From the NCBI GenBank assembly GCA_910584125.1, contig CAJTXU010000010.1, forward strand, positions 15,916 through 79,915: a DNA stretch of 64,000 bases, read 5' to 3'. The DNA comes from an uncultured Muribaculaceae bacterium (lineage in GTDB: Bacteria; Bacteroidota; Bacteroidia; Bacteroidales; Muribaculaceae). The position numbers were made by a program, and so were the translations under genes. Positions 1 to 8,577 of this stretch are shown piece by piece. The notes beneath the pieces are model-generated. The model made no database searches. It was given only the letters and a program-made list of their open reading frames with translations, and was not told where the DNA came from. The first letter of the stretch is position 1. Each line of letters starts with the position of its first letter.

Positions 1-2
1 TC

Positions 3-683
3 GCCTTGACGGTCGCCGGAATCATCTATGCCGGAATACAGATATTCAAGACCCCGCCCCCGACGAGTAGAGTGGTTGACCATTACGGCGGCATGAATCT
101 CGACGACGCCTGCACCTATGCCGTTGTCGGCGACGCTTTCAAAAAAAGAAAGAAGCTGCTACCCGATCTTCCCGATGACTATCCGGCCCGAGTATACCGC
201 GAGAGCGCCACGGGAGCGATGTCGGGGCGCGTGTCGATGCTGATCAAGACTCTTGTGGTTCTGGTGGTCGCCGTCCTGGTCGGAATCGGCGCACACGTCA
301 TGAATCGCAATAGGGGGCGTGACGCCGAGCGCAAGGTGCGGCAGACGGAGGTGGCCGGGATATACAACGGCACGTTCGAAGGGACGTTCGACAACCGCCC
401 CGCCACGATGCAGCTTGAGTCGAAGCTGGAAGACGATAAGGTCAAAATCGACGGTGTCATGACCATCCACTATAAGAAACCTCTTGTGCATAAAATCACC
501 GGTATGGCTCTTGACGAGAATCCGGGTGCCGTGTTCAGAGTGGTCAAGGACAACGGAGCTGTCGACACGGATATAAGGTACGAGATGGTTCCCGACAAGG
601 ATGATCCCGATGTCTTCACCGGAGACTATTCCAACGCCCACAAGGGTTCGGAATACAAGTTTGAACTGAAAAAGAGCAAGTGA
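3..683 (+). CDS. Membrane protein, 5' truncated by the window edge
   Basis: I do not recognise the family. The frame is open to the left edge, so the true start lies outside; the first visible start-like codon, a TTG at position 6, is probably internal. In the visible 226 codons there is a hydrophobic stretch at the very beginning, a charged linker, a strong transmembrane segment at about residues 78-100 (LIKTLVVLVVAVLVGIG), then a soluble C-terminal domain of about 115 residues with alternating polar and hydrophobic residues that looks beta-rich. The stop overlaps the start of the next gene as TGATG, which implies translational coupling and shared function with the AAA, FHA and phosphatase genes downstream. 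The missing N-terminal part could hold another domain, for example a kinase, but that is speculation. Confidence 0.75.
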   Translation, partial: ALTVAGIIYAGIQIFKTPPPTSRVVDHYGGMNLDDACTYAVVGDAFKKRKKLLPDLPDDYPARVYRESATGAMSGRVSMLIKTLVVLVVAVLVGIGAHVMNRNRGRDAERKVRQTEVAGIYNGTFEGTFDNRPATMQLESKLEDDKVKIDGVMTIHYKKPLVHKITGMALDENPGAVFRVVKDNGAVDTDIRYEMVPDKDDPDVFTGDYSNAHKGSEYKFELKKSK

Positions 684-3600
684 TGAAATGTACTCGATGC
701 GGTAAGGAAAACCGCGACATAGCCAGATATTGCAAATGGTGCGGGGCCGCGGCCGGCAGCCGGCCTTCGGCCGCTGCGCCCGTGGGCCAGCCGTCGGCCG
801 ATGCGGCCGGAGACTCCGGCGCGGGCTCATGCAGTCCGCTCGACAGCCTCGTAGACAAGGAGGCTATCAAGACCCAGCTTCGCGACATCGTAGCGAAAGC
901 CGAGGCGATGAAGGCATACAACGACGCTCACGGCCTGAAGTTCCGCATGGAGCTGAGTTTCGTCATAACGGGCGACTCGGGCACCGGAAAGGCCACCGTG
1001 GCCGCGACGATAGCGGCCCTGCTCCACGAGAAGGGACTGGTCAACAATCCCGTGCCGAAGACGGTCGATCCCACCGACTATCAGAAATTCATGGACAAGA
1101 TTGACGAGAACCTGAAGAATTTCGGCAACGGGGTGCTCGTCATCAAGGAGGCCGACAAGCACGTGCCCGACGGCAAGCAGAAAGACGTCGCCCCTATCGA
1201 CCATATCATCAAGCATATACGCCGGTGGCGCGGCGACGCGGCTCGGCCGGTGGTGATCCTGTTGGGAGGCGCGAGGCTCAGGAAGTTCTTCGACGAGAAT
1301 CCCGTGCCGAAGTCGGCGGTGAACTATTTTCTCGAGACGCCCGCCATCAGCGACGACGGACTTCTTGACATCACCGAGCGGCTGCTGCGCGACAACTACG
1401 GGCGCACTCTCAGCGAGGAGGGGCGTCAGAAACTCAGGCGCATCTATCTCAACGACAGGCGCAATCCGGAGGCGGCCAAAGGGGCCGGGGGCCACAACGC
1501 GGCCCGCCGGGCCTACGACATCACGCTCCGCTGCATGGGCGTCATCGCCGAAGGCACGCCCGTCGGTCCCGACCTGATCGACGGCACCGAATACATACCC
1601 AAGACCTTCGACGAGGTGCTCCGTTCGTTCGACCGTTATGTGGGCGTCGAGGAGATCAAGGAGGTGCTGCGTGGCATAGCCCTGCAGCTCGACGAGCAGC
1701 GCGGTCAGAAAGGCCCGGGCGCGACGGTCGAACTATACGACCATTTCCAGTTCCTCGGCAATCCGGGCACGGGCAAGACCACCATGGCCCGGCTCTTCGC
1801 CGACGCGCTTAACGCATTGGGCGCATTGCCCGTGGGCCATCTCGTGGAGGTGGGACGCGACGAGCTCGTGTCGCAGTATGTCGGCGAGACCCCGAAGCTG
1901 GTGCGCAACGTCTTCGACAGGGCCATGGGCGGCGTGCTCTTCATCGACGAGGCCTATTCGCTCAAGCAGAACGAAAACGACGACGTCGGCCAGCAGGCCG
2001 TCGACACGATCCTCGCCCTGTCGGAGAACCGCCGCGGCAAGGTGGTCGTGATTGTAGCCGGATACACCCGAGAGATGGGACAGTTCATCCAGTCGAACTC
2101 CGGGCTGGAGTCAAGATTCAACAGGATAGTCAATTTCCGTGACTACACCGGCAAGGAGCTCGCCGAGATCTTCAGGCGCATGGTGCGTGGCAGCGAGGAG
2201 GGGTATACCCTCTCCGAGCGGGCCGAGTCGAACCTCGACAGGGTGTTCGAGAAGATGGAGCGTATGAAGACCCGCAATTTCGGCAACGCGCGCGAGGTGC
2301 GCAACCTATACCAGAAGTCGGTGGCGGCCCTTATGGCCCGCAACGACAAGGCGCGCAGGGAGGGAACGCTCGATGAGTCTAAACGGCGCGAGATAGACCT
2401 CGTGGATATAGAGGGCGACCAACCGGTGCGCTCGGCCGACGACATCCTGAAGGGTTTCGACGACTTCGTCGGCATGCAGGGGGTGAAAGACCAGGTGCGC
2501 TCGTTCGCCAACAAGATCAAGCTGGCCCGCATCAAGACGATGCGCGGCGGCAAGGTCGAGCAGCCCAACATCCATCTGCTGATCACCGGCAATCCCGGCA
2601 CGGGCAAGACCGAGGTGGCCAAGCGCATGGGGCAGGTCTTCAAGGCTCTCGGCGTGCTGCCCAAGGGGCATGTGGTGGTGAGGGAGCGCAAGACGCTGCT
2701 CGACAGCTACGTGAACTCCGGAGGCAAGAACATGGACAAGGCCGTCGACGAGGCCATGGGCGGCGTGCTCTTCATAGATGAGGCCTACAACCTGATTCCG
2801 GCCGACGCCACGGGTGCCCGTGACCAGGCCGGCAACGAGGCCATCGACGCGCTGATGACCCGCATGTCGAACGACGCCGGAAAGTTCGTCACCGTCTTCG
2901 CCGGATACAAGATGGAGATGGACGAGTTCATCGCCAACGCCAATCCCGGCCTCAAGCGCCGCTTCACCCACAGCATCCATATCGACGACTATTCGGTCGA
3001 CGAACTCGTGGAGATCTTCATGCTCAACGCCCGCAAGGAGGGATACCGCCTCACGCCCGAGGCCGAGCGGCTGCTCAACCTCAAGGTCGAGGAGATGGTC
3101 AGCGCCAAGGACAAGCGTTTCGGCAATGCCGGCGAGATGGTGAAGCTCTTCAACGAGACCAAGGACCGCCAGAGCGACCGCATCGCCACCGACCTGAGCG
3201 ACGACCTGAGCGACGAGACGCTTTACACCATCGAGAAGGACGACATCCCCTACGACGCCCCGAAGAAGATCGACATCGCCGAGTGCATGAGGGAACTCGA
3301 CGCCCTCCAGGGCCTTCAGGCCGTCAAGGAGGCCGTCCGCGAACTCGCCGACACGCTCGTCGTGGAGCGGAAACGCAACGCCGACGACGGCGGCAGGCAT
3401 ACGCTCAACCTCGACCATTTCCTCTTCCTCGGCAATCCGGGCACGGGCAAGACCACCGTGGCGAGAATAATGGGCAACATCTTCTATTCGCTCGGACTCC
3501 TGCCGTCGAACAAGGTGATAGAGGTGACGCCCAAGGACCTGATAGCGCCCTACGTCGGCCAGACGGCCCCTAAGACCGAGCAGGTCGTGAACCGCGCCAT

Positions 3601-4096
3601 CGGCGGCATCCTCTTCCTCGACGAGGCCTACGGCCTCAACGACGGCGCGAACGGTTTCGGCAAGGACGCCATGCCGGTGCTTCTCACCAAACTTCTCGAC
3701 CTCAAGGGCAGGTTCGTGTGCATCGCGGCCGGCTACCACCGCGAGATGCAGCAGTGGATCGACACCAACACCGGCCTTGAGTCGCGCTTCACGCGCCGCA
3801 TCAACTTCGAGGACTACTCTGCGGCCGAACTTTCCGACATCTTCCGCAGCATCGTGAGGAAGGCCGGAATGAAGATGGACGAGGGGGCGGAGACGGAGAT
3901 GGAGCGCTATTTCAACATCCTGGTCTACAACAAGGGCCGGAACTTCGCCAACGCGCGCGAGGCCCGCAACTATTTCGACCGGGTGAAGCTCAATCAGGGA
4001 CGCCGGCTGCGGCGTCTGATCCAGAATCCCGATTTTGACAACGGCGAGCTCTACATGCTTCGCCGCGACGACATGATGACGAACGACAATGGATGA
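683..4096 (+). CDS. Zinc-ribbon protein with four CbxX/SpoVK-type AAA+ ATPase modules
   Basis: The product has 1137 residues. It opens with a CxxC...CxxC zinc ribbon at about residues 3-21, then carries four AAA+ modules. Walker A motifs lie near residue 97 (GDSGTGKAT), 358 (GNPGTGKTT), 635 (GNPGTGKTE) and 916 (GNPGTGKTT). Modules 2-4 each have a Walker B of the form GGxLFxDEAY near residues 415, 693 and 974 and Arg-rich sensor regions (LESRFNR, LKRRFTH, LESRFTR). These match the CbxX/CfqX/SpoVK family, which includes the EccA ATPases of type VII secretion. Module 1 is degenerate: its Walker B reads VLVIKEAD, lacking the usual Asp-Glu pair. The chosen ATG overlaps the upstream stop; a GTG one codon earlier is possible. 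The protein is probably an oligomeric remodelling machine; the substrate is unknown. Confidence 0.9.
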   Translation: MKCTRCGKENRDIARYCKWCGAAAGSRPSAAAPVGQPSADAAGDSGAGSCSPLDSLVDKEAIKTQLRDIVAKAEAMKAYNDAHGLKFRMELSFVITGDSGTGKATVAATIAALLHEKGLVNNPVPKTVDPTDYQKFMDKIDENLKNFGNGVLVIKEADKHVPDGKQKDVAPIDHIIKHIRRWRGDAARPVVILLGGARLRKFFDENPVPKSAVNYFLETPAISDDGLLDITERLLRDNYGRTLSEEGRQKLRRIYLNDRRNPEAAKGAGGHNAARRAYDITLRCMGVIAEGTPVGPDLIDGTEYIPKTFDEVLRSFDRYVGVEEIKEVLRGIALQLDEQRGQKGPGATVELYDHFQFLGNPGTGKTTMARLFADALNALGALPVGHLVEVGRDELVSQYVGETPKLVRNVFDRAMGGVLFIDEAYSLKQNENDDVGQQAVDTILALSENRRGKVVVIVAGYTREMGQFIQSNSGLESRFNRIVNFRDYTGKELAEIFRRMVRGSEEGYTLSERAESNLDRVFEKMERMKTRNFGNAREVRNLYQKSVAALMARNDKARREGTLDESKRREIDLVDIEGDQPVRSADDILKGFDDFVGMQGVKDQVRSFANKIKLARIKTMRGGKVEQPNIHLLITGNPGTGKTEVAKRMGQVFKALGVLPKGHVVVRERKTLLDSYVNSGGKNMDKAVDEAMGGVLFIDEAYNLIPADATGARDQAGNEAIDALMTRMSNDAGKFVTVFAGYKMEMDEFIANANPGLKRRFTHSIHIDDYSVDELVEIFMLNARKEGYRLTPEAERLLNLKVEEMVSAKDKRFGNAGEMVKLFNETKDRQSDRIATDLSDDLSDETLYTIEKDDIPYDAPKKIDIAECMRELDALQGLQAVKEAVRELADTLVVERKRNADDGGRHTLNLDHFLFLGNPGTGKTTVARIMGNIFYSLGLLPSNKVIEVTPKDLIAPYVGQTAPKTEQVVNRAIGGILFLDEAYGLNDGANGFGKDAMPVLLTKLLDLKGRFVCIAAGYHREMQQWIDTNTGLESRFTRRINFEDYSAAELSDIFRSIVRKAGMKMDEGAETEMERYFNILVYNKGRNFANAREARNYFDRVKLNQGRRLRRLIQNPDFDNGELYMLRRDDMMTNDNG

Positions 4097-4625
4097 TCAG
4101 AAGAAATGCCCGCAGTGCGGGGAAATGATAGACGCCGACAGCCGCTGGTGCGACCAGTGCGGCGCGATGATGTATCTCTGTCCTGACCATATGGTCTTCG
4201 GCAAGGGGGCCGGCAAGCGCTGCGGTCTCTGCGGCAAGCCGCTCGTGGCCGGCGACAGCATAGACCGACAACAGCCTGTGCAGCCCGTACAGCCGGTGCA
4301 GCCCGGTGGTTATGGCACGATGGTTCCGCCGGCGTTGCCGGCCGAGCTCCATTGCGCGGCGATGAACATCACGATTCCGCTCATGGAGGGCGGGATGATA
4401 GGCCGCACGCAGGGGAACTACACCGGCGTGCTGGGCCAGTGCATTTACATATCGGGCACCCATGCCATGCTGGGCCGGGACGCCTCCGGGTGGACCATCA
4501 CCGACCTGAAATCGCGCAACGGCACGAAGGTGAACGGCGTGCCCTGCACGCCTCATCAGGCCGTGCGCATCAAGGCGGGCGATGTGGTGAGGATTGCCAA
4601 TTTCTATGACTTCACGGTGAGATGA
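4089..4625 (+). CDS. Double zinc-ribbon FHA-domain protein
   Basis: The 178-residue product has a first zinc ribbon (C7, C10, C21, C24), a second cluster with C31, H34, C45 and C48, a short linker with tandem PVQ units, and an FHA domain at about residues 95-178. The FHA signature is visible as IGRTQG, the S-x-x-H element ISGTH, and NGTKVNG. FHA domains bind phosphothreonine peptides, so this is a probable reader of Ser/Thr phosphorylation, anchored to partners by its ribbons. The start overlaps the AAA gene by 8 bp and the end overlaps the phosphatase gene as ATGA, so the genes are translationally coupled. The matching N-terminal zinc ribbons here and in the AAA protein suggest that both dock on the same partner; that is inference. 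Confidence 0.9.
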   Translation: MDDQKKCPQCGEMIDADSRWCDQCGAMMYLCPDHMVFGKGAGKRCGLCGKPLVAGDSIDRQQPVQPVQPVQPGGYGTMVPPALPAELHCAAMNITIPLMEGGMIGRTQGNYTGVLGQCIYISGTHAMLGRDASGWTITDLKSRNGTKVNGVPCTPHQAVRIKAGDVVRIANFYDFTVR

Positions 4626-5362
4626 GCATGACGATAAGATTTGACGTCGAGAGCGACACGGGGCGCGAGCGTCCCGGCAACGAGGACATGGCCCTGGTGA
4701 TGGGCCAGCAGATACGCGACGGCGGACTGAGCGTGACGGTGCCGGTCGACTCGGAGACGTGTATCGCGGCGATTGTGTGCGACGGCATGGGAGGCTATGA
4801 GGGCGGCGAGGTGGCTTCGCTGATGGTGACATCATCGTTCCGCGACTTCGCCGGCGCCCTTGAGCCGGGGCTGGACGCGGCCGACCTGGTGATGAGGATA
4901 AAGGGATGGTTCGCCAAGGCCAACAGCGAGGTGCTCATGGCGGCCGGCGGTTCGGGGATGGGCTGCACGCTGACGGGATTCCTGATCTACGGGGGCCGGC
5001 CATATTGCCTGAACTGCGGCGACAGCCGGGTGTACCGTCTGCGCTACGGTCATCTCAAGCAGCTCACCGTCGATCATTCCGAGCGCAACCGGCTCGGGGA
5101 TATGAGTGTGCCGTCGAACATCATCTACAACGCCGTCGGCGTGCCGGGGGCGTTCGTAGACATCGAGCCGACGAAGTTCGTTGCGGGCGACACATACGTG
5201 ATATGCAGCGACGGACTGAACGACATGATCGGCGACGCCGTGATCAAAGAGGCTCTGGAGTCAGGAGCGTGCACGGCGCGGCGTCTTGTCGACGAGGCCA
5301 ATCTCGCCGGCGGCCGGGACAACATAACCGTGATCCTGATGCAGGTGGCGGACGAAGACTGA
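4622..5362 (+). CDS. PP2C-family Ser/Thr protein phosphatase
   Basis: The 246-residue product spans a complete PPM/PP2C catalytic domain with the expected metal-binding acidic residues: the GNED motif near residue 22, CDGMGGYEGG near 54, CGDSRVYR near residue 140, SDGLND near 198 and GGRDNIT near 230. It should remove phosphate from Ser/Thr residues and so oppose a Ser/Thr kinase. No kinase gene is visible in this window; if there is one it may lie upstream of the left edge. The gene starts at an ATGA overlap with the FHA gene; a second ATG two codons later is also possible. Pairing of an FHA reader with a PP2C eraser is typical of phosphorylation-gated systems such as some type VI secretion loci. 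Confidence 0.93.
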   Translation: MSMTIRFDVESDTGRERPGNEDMALVMGQQIRDGGLSVTVPVDSETCIAAIVCDGMGGYEGGEVASLMVTSSFRDFAGALEPGLDAADLVMRIKGWFAKANSEVLMAAGGSGMGCTLTGFLIYGGRPYCLNCGDSRVYRLRYGHLKQLTVDHSERNRLGDMSVPSNIIYNAVGVPGAFVDIEPTKFVAGDTYVICSDGLNDMIGDAVIKEALESGACTARRLVDEANLAGGRDNITVILMQVADED

Positions 5363-5368
5363 TTGCGT

Positions 5369-6211
5369 ATGGAGATTTCAGACAGATTTCATGAGATGCT
5401 GGCGGGCCACGAGGAGGACCCGGGGACGCAGCACAAGGCCGCGGAGCTCGTGCTCGGCGCGCCCGACGGCGCCGAACGCGACGGACTGCTGTCGCTGATA
5501 TATCATGAGGGTCTTGGCGTGGAGCGTGATCTGGACCGGGCGTTCGAATATGCCGAGAAGGCTGCCTTCGAAGGGGGCGACGGACTCGGATATTTCATGC
5601 TCGGATATATGTGTGAAAACGCCGAGACGCCCGACCAGGCCGAAGGAGGACCGCGCCAGAAGTATGACCATTACGACGCCGAGCGGTTCTACGAGATATG
5701 CTCCGGTATCGAGAGCCGCTGGCGTGACCAGGCGATATTGTGGCTCGGCGACTATTACATGGACATGGCCCAAGGGGGCGACCCCGAGATCGGGGTGGAA
5801 TACTATGAGAAGATCGCCGACAGCAACGCCGAGGCGGCCGGGAGACTGAGCGACCATTACTGGGACCTGATAATGCCCGAATACCTTGAAGACGAGGAGT
5901 GGACCTCGCAGCTTTTCAGATGGACAGCGGTGGCCGCGCGTCTCGACCCGGAGGAATACTCCTACAGAATGGGCTGGATATATGCCGACGGACTCGGCTG
6001 CGAGCCTCAGCCCGACAAGGCCATAGAGGAGTTCGGGAAAGCCTATTCCTACGGCGACTGGCGCGGAGCCAAGTCGATAGCCCGAGTATTCGAGGAGATG
6101 CTCGACTCCGCCCCCGACGCAGCGTCGAGAGCGGAGTGCGAGAAAAACATCAAGCTCTGGGACGAAAGAGCCGACCGCATCCGGGAACAGGAGCAGGACA
6201 AAGATGAATGA
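5369..6211 (+). CDS. Sel1-like repeat protein
   Basis: The 280-residue acidic product is almost entirely alpha-solenoid. Several Sel1-type units are visible, for example YHEGLGVERDLDRAFEYAEK near residues 45-70 and YADGLGCEPQPDKAIEEFGK near residues 205-230. Sel1 repeats act as protein-protein scaffolds. There is no signal peptide, so it is probably cytoplasmic. The ATG lies 6 bp after the phosphatase stop; an in-frame TTG two codons earlier is less likely. It appears to be the last gene of the operon because a tandem repeat and a large hairpin follow immediately. Its job in the AAA/FHA/phosphatase set is presumably adaptor or regulatory; this is inferred from position only. Confidence 0.85.
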   Translation: MEISDRFHEMLAGHEEDPGTQHKAAELVLGAPDGAERDGLLSLIYHEGLGVERDLDRAFEYAEKAAFEGGDGLGYFMLGYMCENAETPDQAEGGPRQKYDHYDAERFYEICSGIESRWRDQAILWLGDYYMDMAQGGDPEIGVEYYEKIADSNAEAAGRLSDHYWDLIMPEYLEDEEWTSQLFRWTAVAARLDPEEYSYRMGWIYADGLGCEPQPDKAIEEFGKAYSYGDWRGAKSIARVFEEMLDSAPDAASRAECEKNIKLWDERADRIREQEQDKDE

Positions 6212-6256
6212 TAAATGATAAATGATAAATGATAAATGATAAATGATGAATGATTA
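6204..6256. repeat. AATGATAA 8-bp tandem tract
   Basis: About six head-to-tail copies of an 8-bp unit begin inside the stop codon of the Sel1 gene. The complementary sequence (ATCATT units) recurs at about 6293-6330, so the tract extends the stem of the terminator between. Confidence 0.85.
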
Positions 6257-6300
6257 GGGACTCCGCGCGATAAGCAATCAACGCGGAGCCCCTAATCATT
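6249..6300. terminator. Bidirectional hairpin between convergent genes
   Basis: A 19-bp arm at 6249-6267 (aatgattagggactccgcg) pairs with 6282-6300 with one mismatch across a 14-nt loop. It lies between the convergent Sel1 and leucine-rich-repeat genes. The left-arm sequence recurs without its partner near 19790. Confidence 0.85.
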
Positions 6301-6319
6301 AATCATTTATCATTAATCA

Positions 6320-8377
6320 TTAGTCATTGATAACGGCTTTCCCTTTGCGGCTGATGTAGATGCCGGGGGTGCTGTGACGGCGGTCGACGCGCAGGCCGTC
6401 GAGCGTGTACCATTCCTCGCTCTCGGATGCGTCGTCGCCGGTTACCGTCTCGATGCCGCTGTAGATGCCGGTGTAAGAGGAGTTCATGGCGTTTCCGAAC
6501 ACGGTGTAGTTGACCGTGACCTTCATCGCGCCGCCCAAGGCCGGACCGGTGACCTTGAACCAGCCTCCTGCGTATGTGGCCGTCTCGCCGTTTATCTCAA
6601 CCGACGTTACTTTAACACCCGTCACCTGAGGAGCGACGCGCACCGCCGTTCCCTCCGCGTCGGTCTCGTAGGTGTACATCTCCTCCACCGGCGAGGCCGT
6701 GAGCTGACAGTATAGCTCCGACGCCCTTCCCGGCACGTAGACCTTGCGCCATCCGTCGCCGACGGCTATGCCTCCGTCGACCATCGAGACGTAAAGCGAA
6801 GCCACGTCAGGGAAATCCTCCTGCTCGTCGAGGAAGTTGATCGTCGGATTGTTGACTACCACCTGCGGGTCGTCGGTCATGAAGTCAATGGCATGGTATT
6901 GCACCGTCGAGCCGTTGTCGGGGAAATAGAGACGCATCAGGTCCGGACAATCGTTGAACGCGCTGGCCGAAAACCAGTCGACGCCCATCATGTTGAGACC
7001 CACAATGCCCGAACGCGCGAAGGCGTTGGCGTAGATGTCGGTGGTGGTGTCCTTGAGATATGCCTTAGTCAACTGACGGCAATCGGCGAAACATCCGCGC
7101 GGAATCACCGCCTGCCCCGTGGGCCAGTGGACCGTCTTCAGTCCCGTGCCCGCGAACATATATCCGCGTGTGAAGCCGAAAGTCTTGACCGAGCCAAAGG
7201 CGAACGAGGTCATGCTCTCGCAGCCGGCGAACTCACGGTAGACCAACTGCTTGATCTTCATCTTCGACGTCAGCGGGAAGGCTGTAAGGCTGCGGCAGCC
7301 CTCGAAGGCACACTCGGCGATGTCGATGTCTTTCGTATTCTCGGCCAGCGTGACCGTGGTCAGCGACTCGCAGTCCTTGAAGGCGCAGGTGTTGATGTCG
7401 AGCTCGCCGTCGGACGTCGCGCCGAATGTCATCGACTCCAGTTTGCGGCATCCCATGAACGCCCCCTCCCAGAAGTGCCACGGGGCCGAGCCCTGCCAGG
7501 TCACTTTGCGGACGTCGGACTCGAGAAACATATTCATGCCCGCCGCTTGCGAGGAGAACTTGCCCGGCACCACCACCTCCCCGATCTGTGAACTGCAGAA
7601 CGCTCCGCTCTCTATATAGGAGCATGTCTCCGGGATGGTGTACTTGTCGTAGACACGGCCCGGACAGAGGCCTGTGAATATCGAGCCGTAGAGCAACGCG
7701 CCGTCGTCGTTGACGCGGTATTCCGACGAGTTGGTGCAGTCCACGGTCTCGATGCTCCGGTTGTTGTACTGCCAGCATTCCCTGAGCCTCTGCTCGCCGA
7801 TGAGATAAATCTTCTTGAGATACCTGTTGGCGGCGAAGGCCCCCCATCCGATGCCGTCGATGGCAGAGGGCACAACGAAAGTCGCAGCCGACGCGGCTGA
7901 CGGATAGCGGATCAGATAACGTCGCGTGCCGTCGCTGCTGCTGTTGTTGAGCTCTACAAGCGAGCCGGAGATCGTCGTATAATATTCCGACCCCGCCTCC
8001 ACCTCATATTTCTCTATCGAATGGCAGTCCTTGAACTCGACGCGGCCTATGAACTTCATGTATTTCGGAATCCGCACGGAGGTGACGGCGTCGAAGCCCG
8101 CCACCACCGGAGCGTCGCCCTCGTTGCCGGCATGGTTCGACCATCCGAGCCCCGTCACCTTGACCTCCTTCCCCTCGTGGCTGACGGTGGTGGGGATGAA
8201 AAGCTCGCCCGACGGTTCGTAGCCCTCGGCAAGGCCGACGACTACGGCTTCGTCCTCGTCGTTGCCCACGAACTGCACGATTTCATAACGGAAGTTTCCC
8301 GACGTGATCTCTTCCGCCCCTGCCGGGAGCGCGGCGGTAAGCATCAGGATCGGCATGATCTGTCTTATGATTCTCAT
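6320..8377 (-). CDS. Secreted BspA-like leucine-rich-repeat protein
   Basis: The start at 8377 gives 685 residues beginning MRIIRQIMPILMLTAALPAGA, a clear signal peptide; upstream in-frame codons would bury it and run across the promoter. The body carries many LRR_5-type units with the pattern IPxxAFxxCxSLxxxxL, for example FKDCESLTTVTL and FEGCRSLTAFPL, as in the BspA surface proteins of Bacteroidetes and Treponema. The C-terminus has the motif YTLDGLRV...PGIYI...GK, shared with other secreted proteins in this window and probably a sorting or anchoring signal. A role in surface adhesion or binding is typical of the family, but the ligand cannot be read from the sequence. It is transcribed divergently from the TPR-LuxR regulator. 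Confidence 0.85.
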   Translation of the reverse strand: MRIIRQIMPILMLTAALPAGAEEITSGNFRYEIVQFVGNDEDEAVVVGLAEGYEPSGELFIPTTVSHEGKEVKVTGLGWSNHAGNEGDAPVVAGFDAVTSVRIPKYMKFIGRVEFKDCHSIEKYEVEAGSEYYTTISGSLVELNNSSSDGTRRYLIRYPSAASAATFVVPSAIDGIGWGAFAANRYLKKIYLIGEQRLRECWQYNNRSIETVDCTNSSEYRVNDDGALLYGSIFTGLCPGRVYDKYTIPETCSYIESGAFCSSQIGEVVVPGKFSSQAAGMNMFLESDVRKVTWQGSAPWHFWEGAFMGCRKLESMTFGATSDGELDINTCAFKDCESLTTVTLAENTKDIDIAECAFEGCRSLTAFPLTSKMKIKQLVYREFAGCESMTSFAFGSVKTFGFTRGYMFAGTGLKTVHWPTGQAVIPRGCFADCRQLTKAYLKDTTTDIYANAFARSGIVGLNMMGVDWFSASAFNDCPDLMRLYFPDNGSTVQYHAIDFMTDDPQVVVNNPTINFLDEQEDFPDVASLYVSMVDGGIAVGDGWRKVYVPGRASELYCQLTASPVEEMYTYETDAEGTAVRVAPQVTGVKVTSVEINGETATYAGGWFKVTGPALGGAMKVTVNYTVFGNAMNSSYTGIYSGIETVTGDDASESEEWYTLDGLRVDRRHSTPGIYISRKGKAVIND

Positions 8378-8403
8378 TTGGAAAGAAAATTGGTTTCTGG
8401 CGG

Positions 8404-8411
8404 CAAAGTTA
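8404..8411 (-). promoter_or_regulatory. -7 promoter element of the leucine-rich-repeat gene
   Basis: Read on the minus strand this is TAACTTTG, matching the Bacteroidetes TAnnTTTG element, about 27 bp upstream of the chosen start. Confidence 0.7.
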
Positions 8412-8561
8412 ACCGTTATGGTCCATATGCCTGCAATGGCGGCATATCTGAAAGCGTCTACATCCTGTCGCACGGCTATGTAGATGCTTTGTAGACGCCC
8501 GGTTTCGCACGTCGGCGACACGCCGGGCACCCGGACTCTTCCGGCGTTCGTTATTTTTGGC

Positions 8562-8569
8562 TATATTTG
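8562..8569 (+). promoter_or_regulatory. -7 promoter element of the TPR-LuxR regulator
   Basis: The sequence TATATTTG ends only 8 bp before the ATG at 8578, which would make the transcript almost leaderless unless translation starts at the ATG at 8602. Confidence 0.6.
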
Positions 8570-8577
8570 CAGGCGAT

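Noticed and set aside
2306..3739. A 477-codon open frame antisense to the AAA gene, and similar long antisense frames such as 10491-11639, 36895-37902, 40092-41381 and 46414-47691
   Set aside because: These are shadows caused by GC-rich codon bias: they are composed of Val/Ala/Leu/Arg/Asp/His-rich low-complexity sequence, lack domain motifs, and lie fully inside confident genes.
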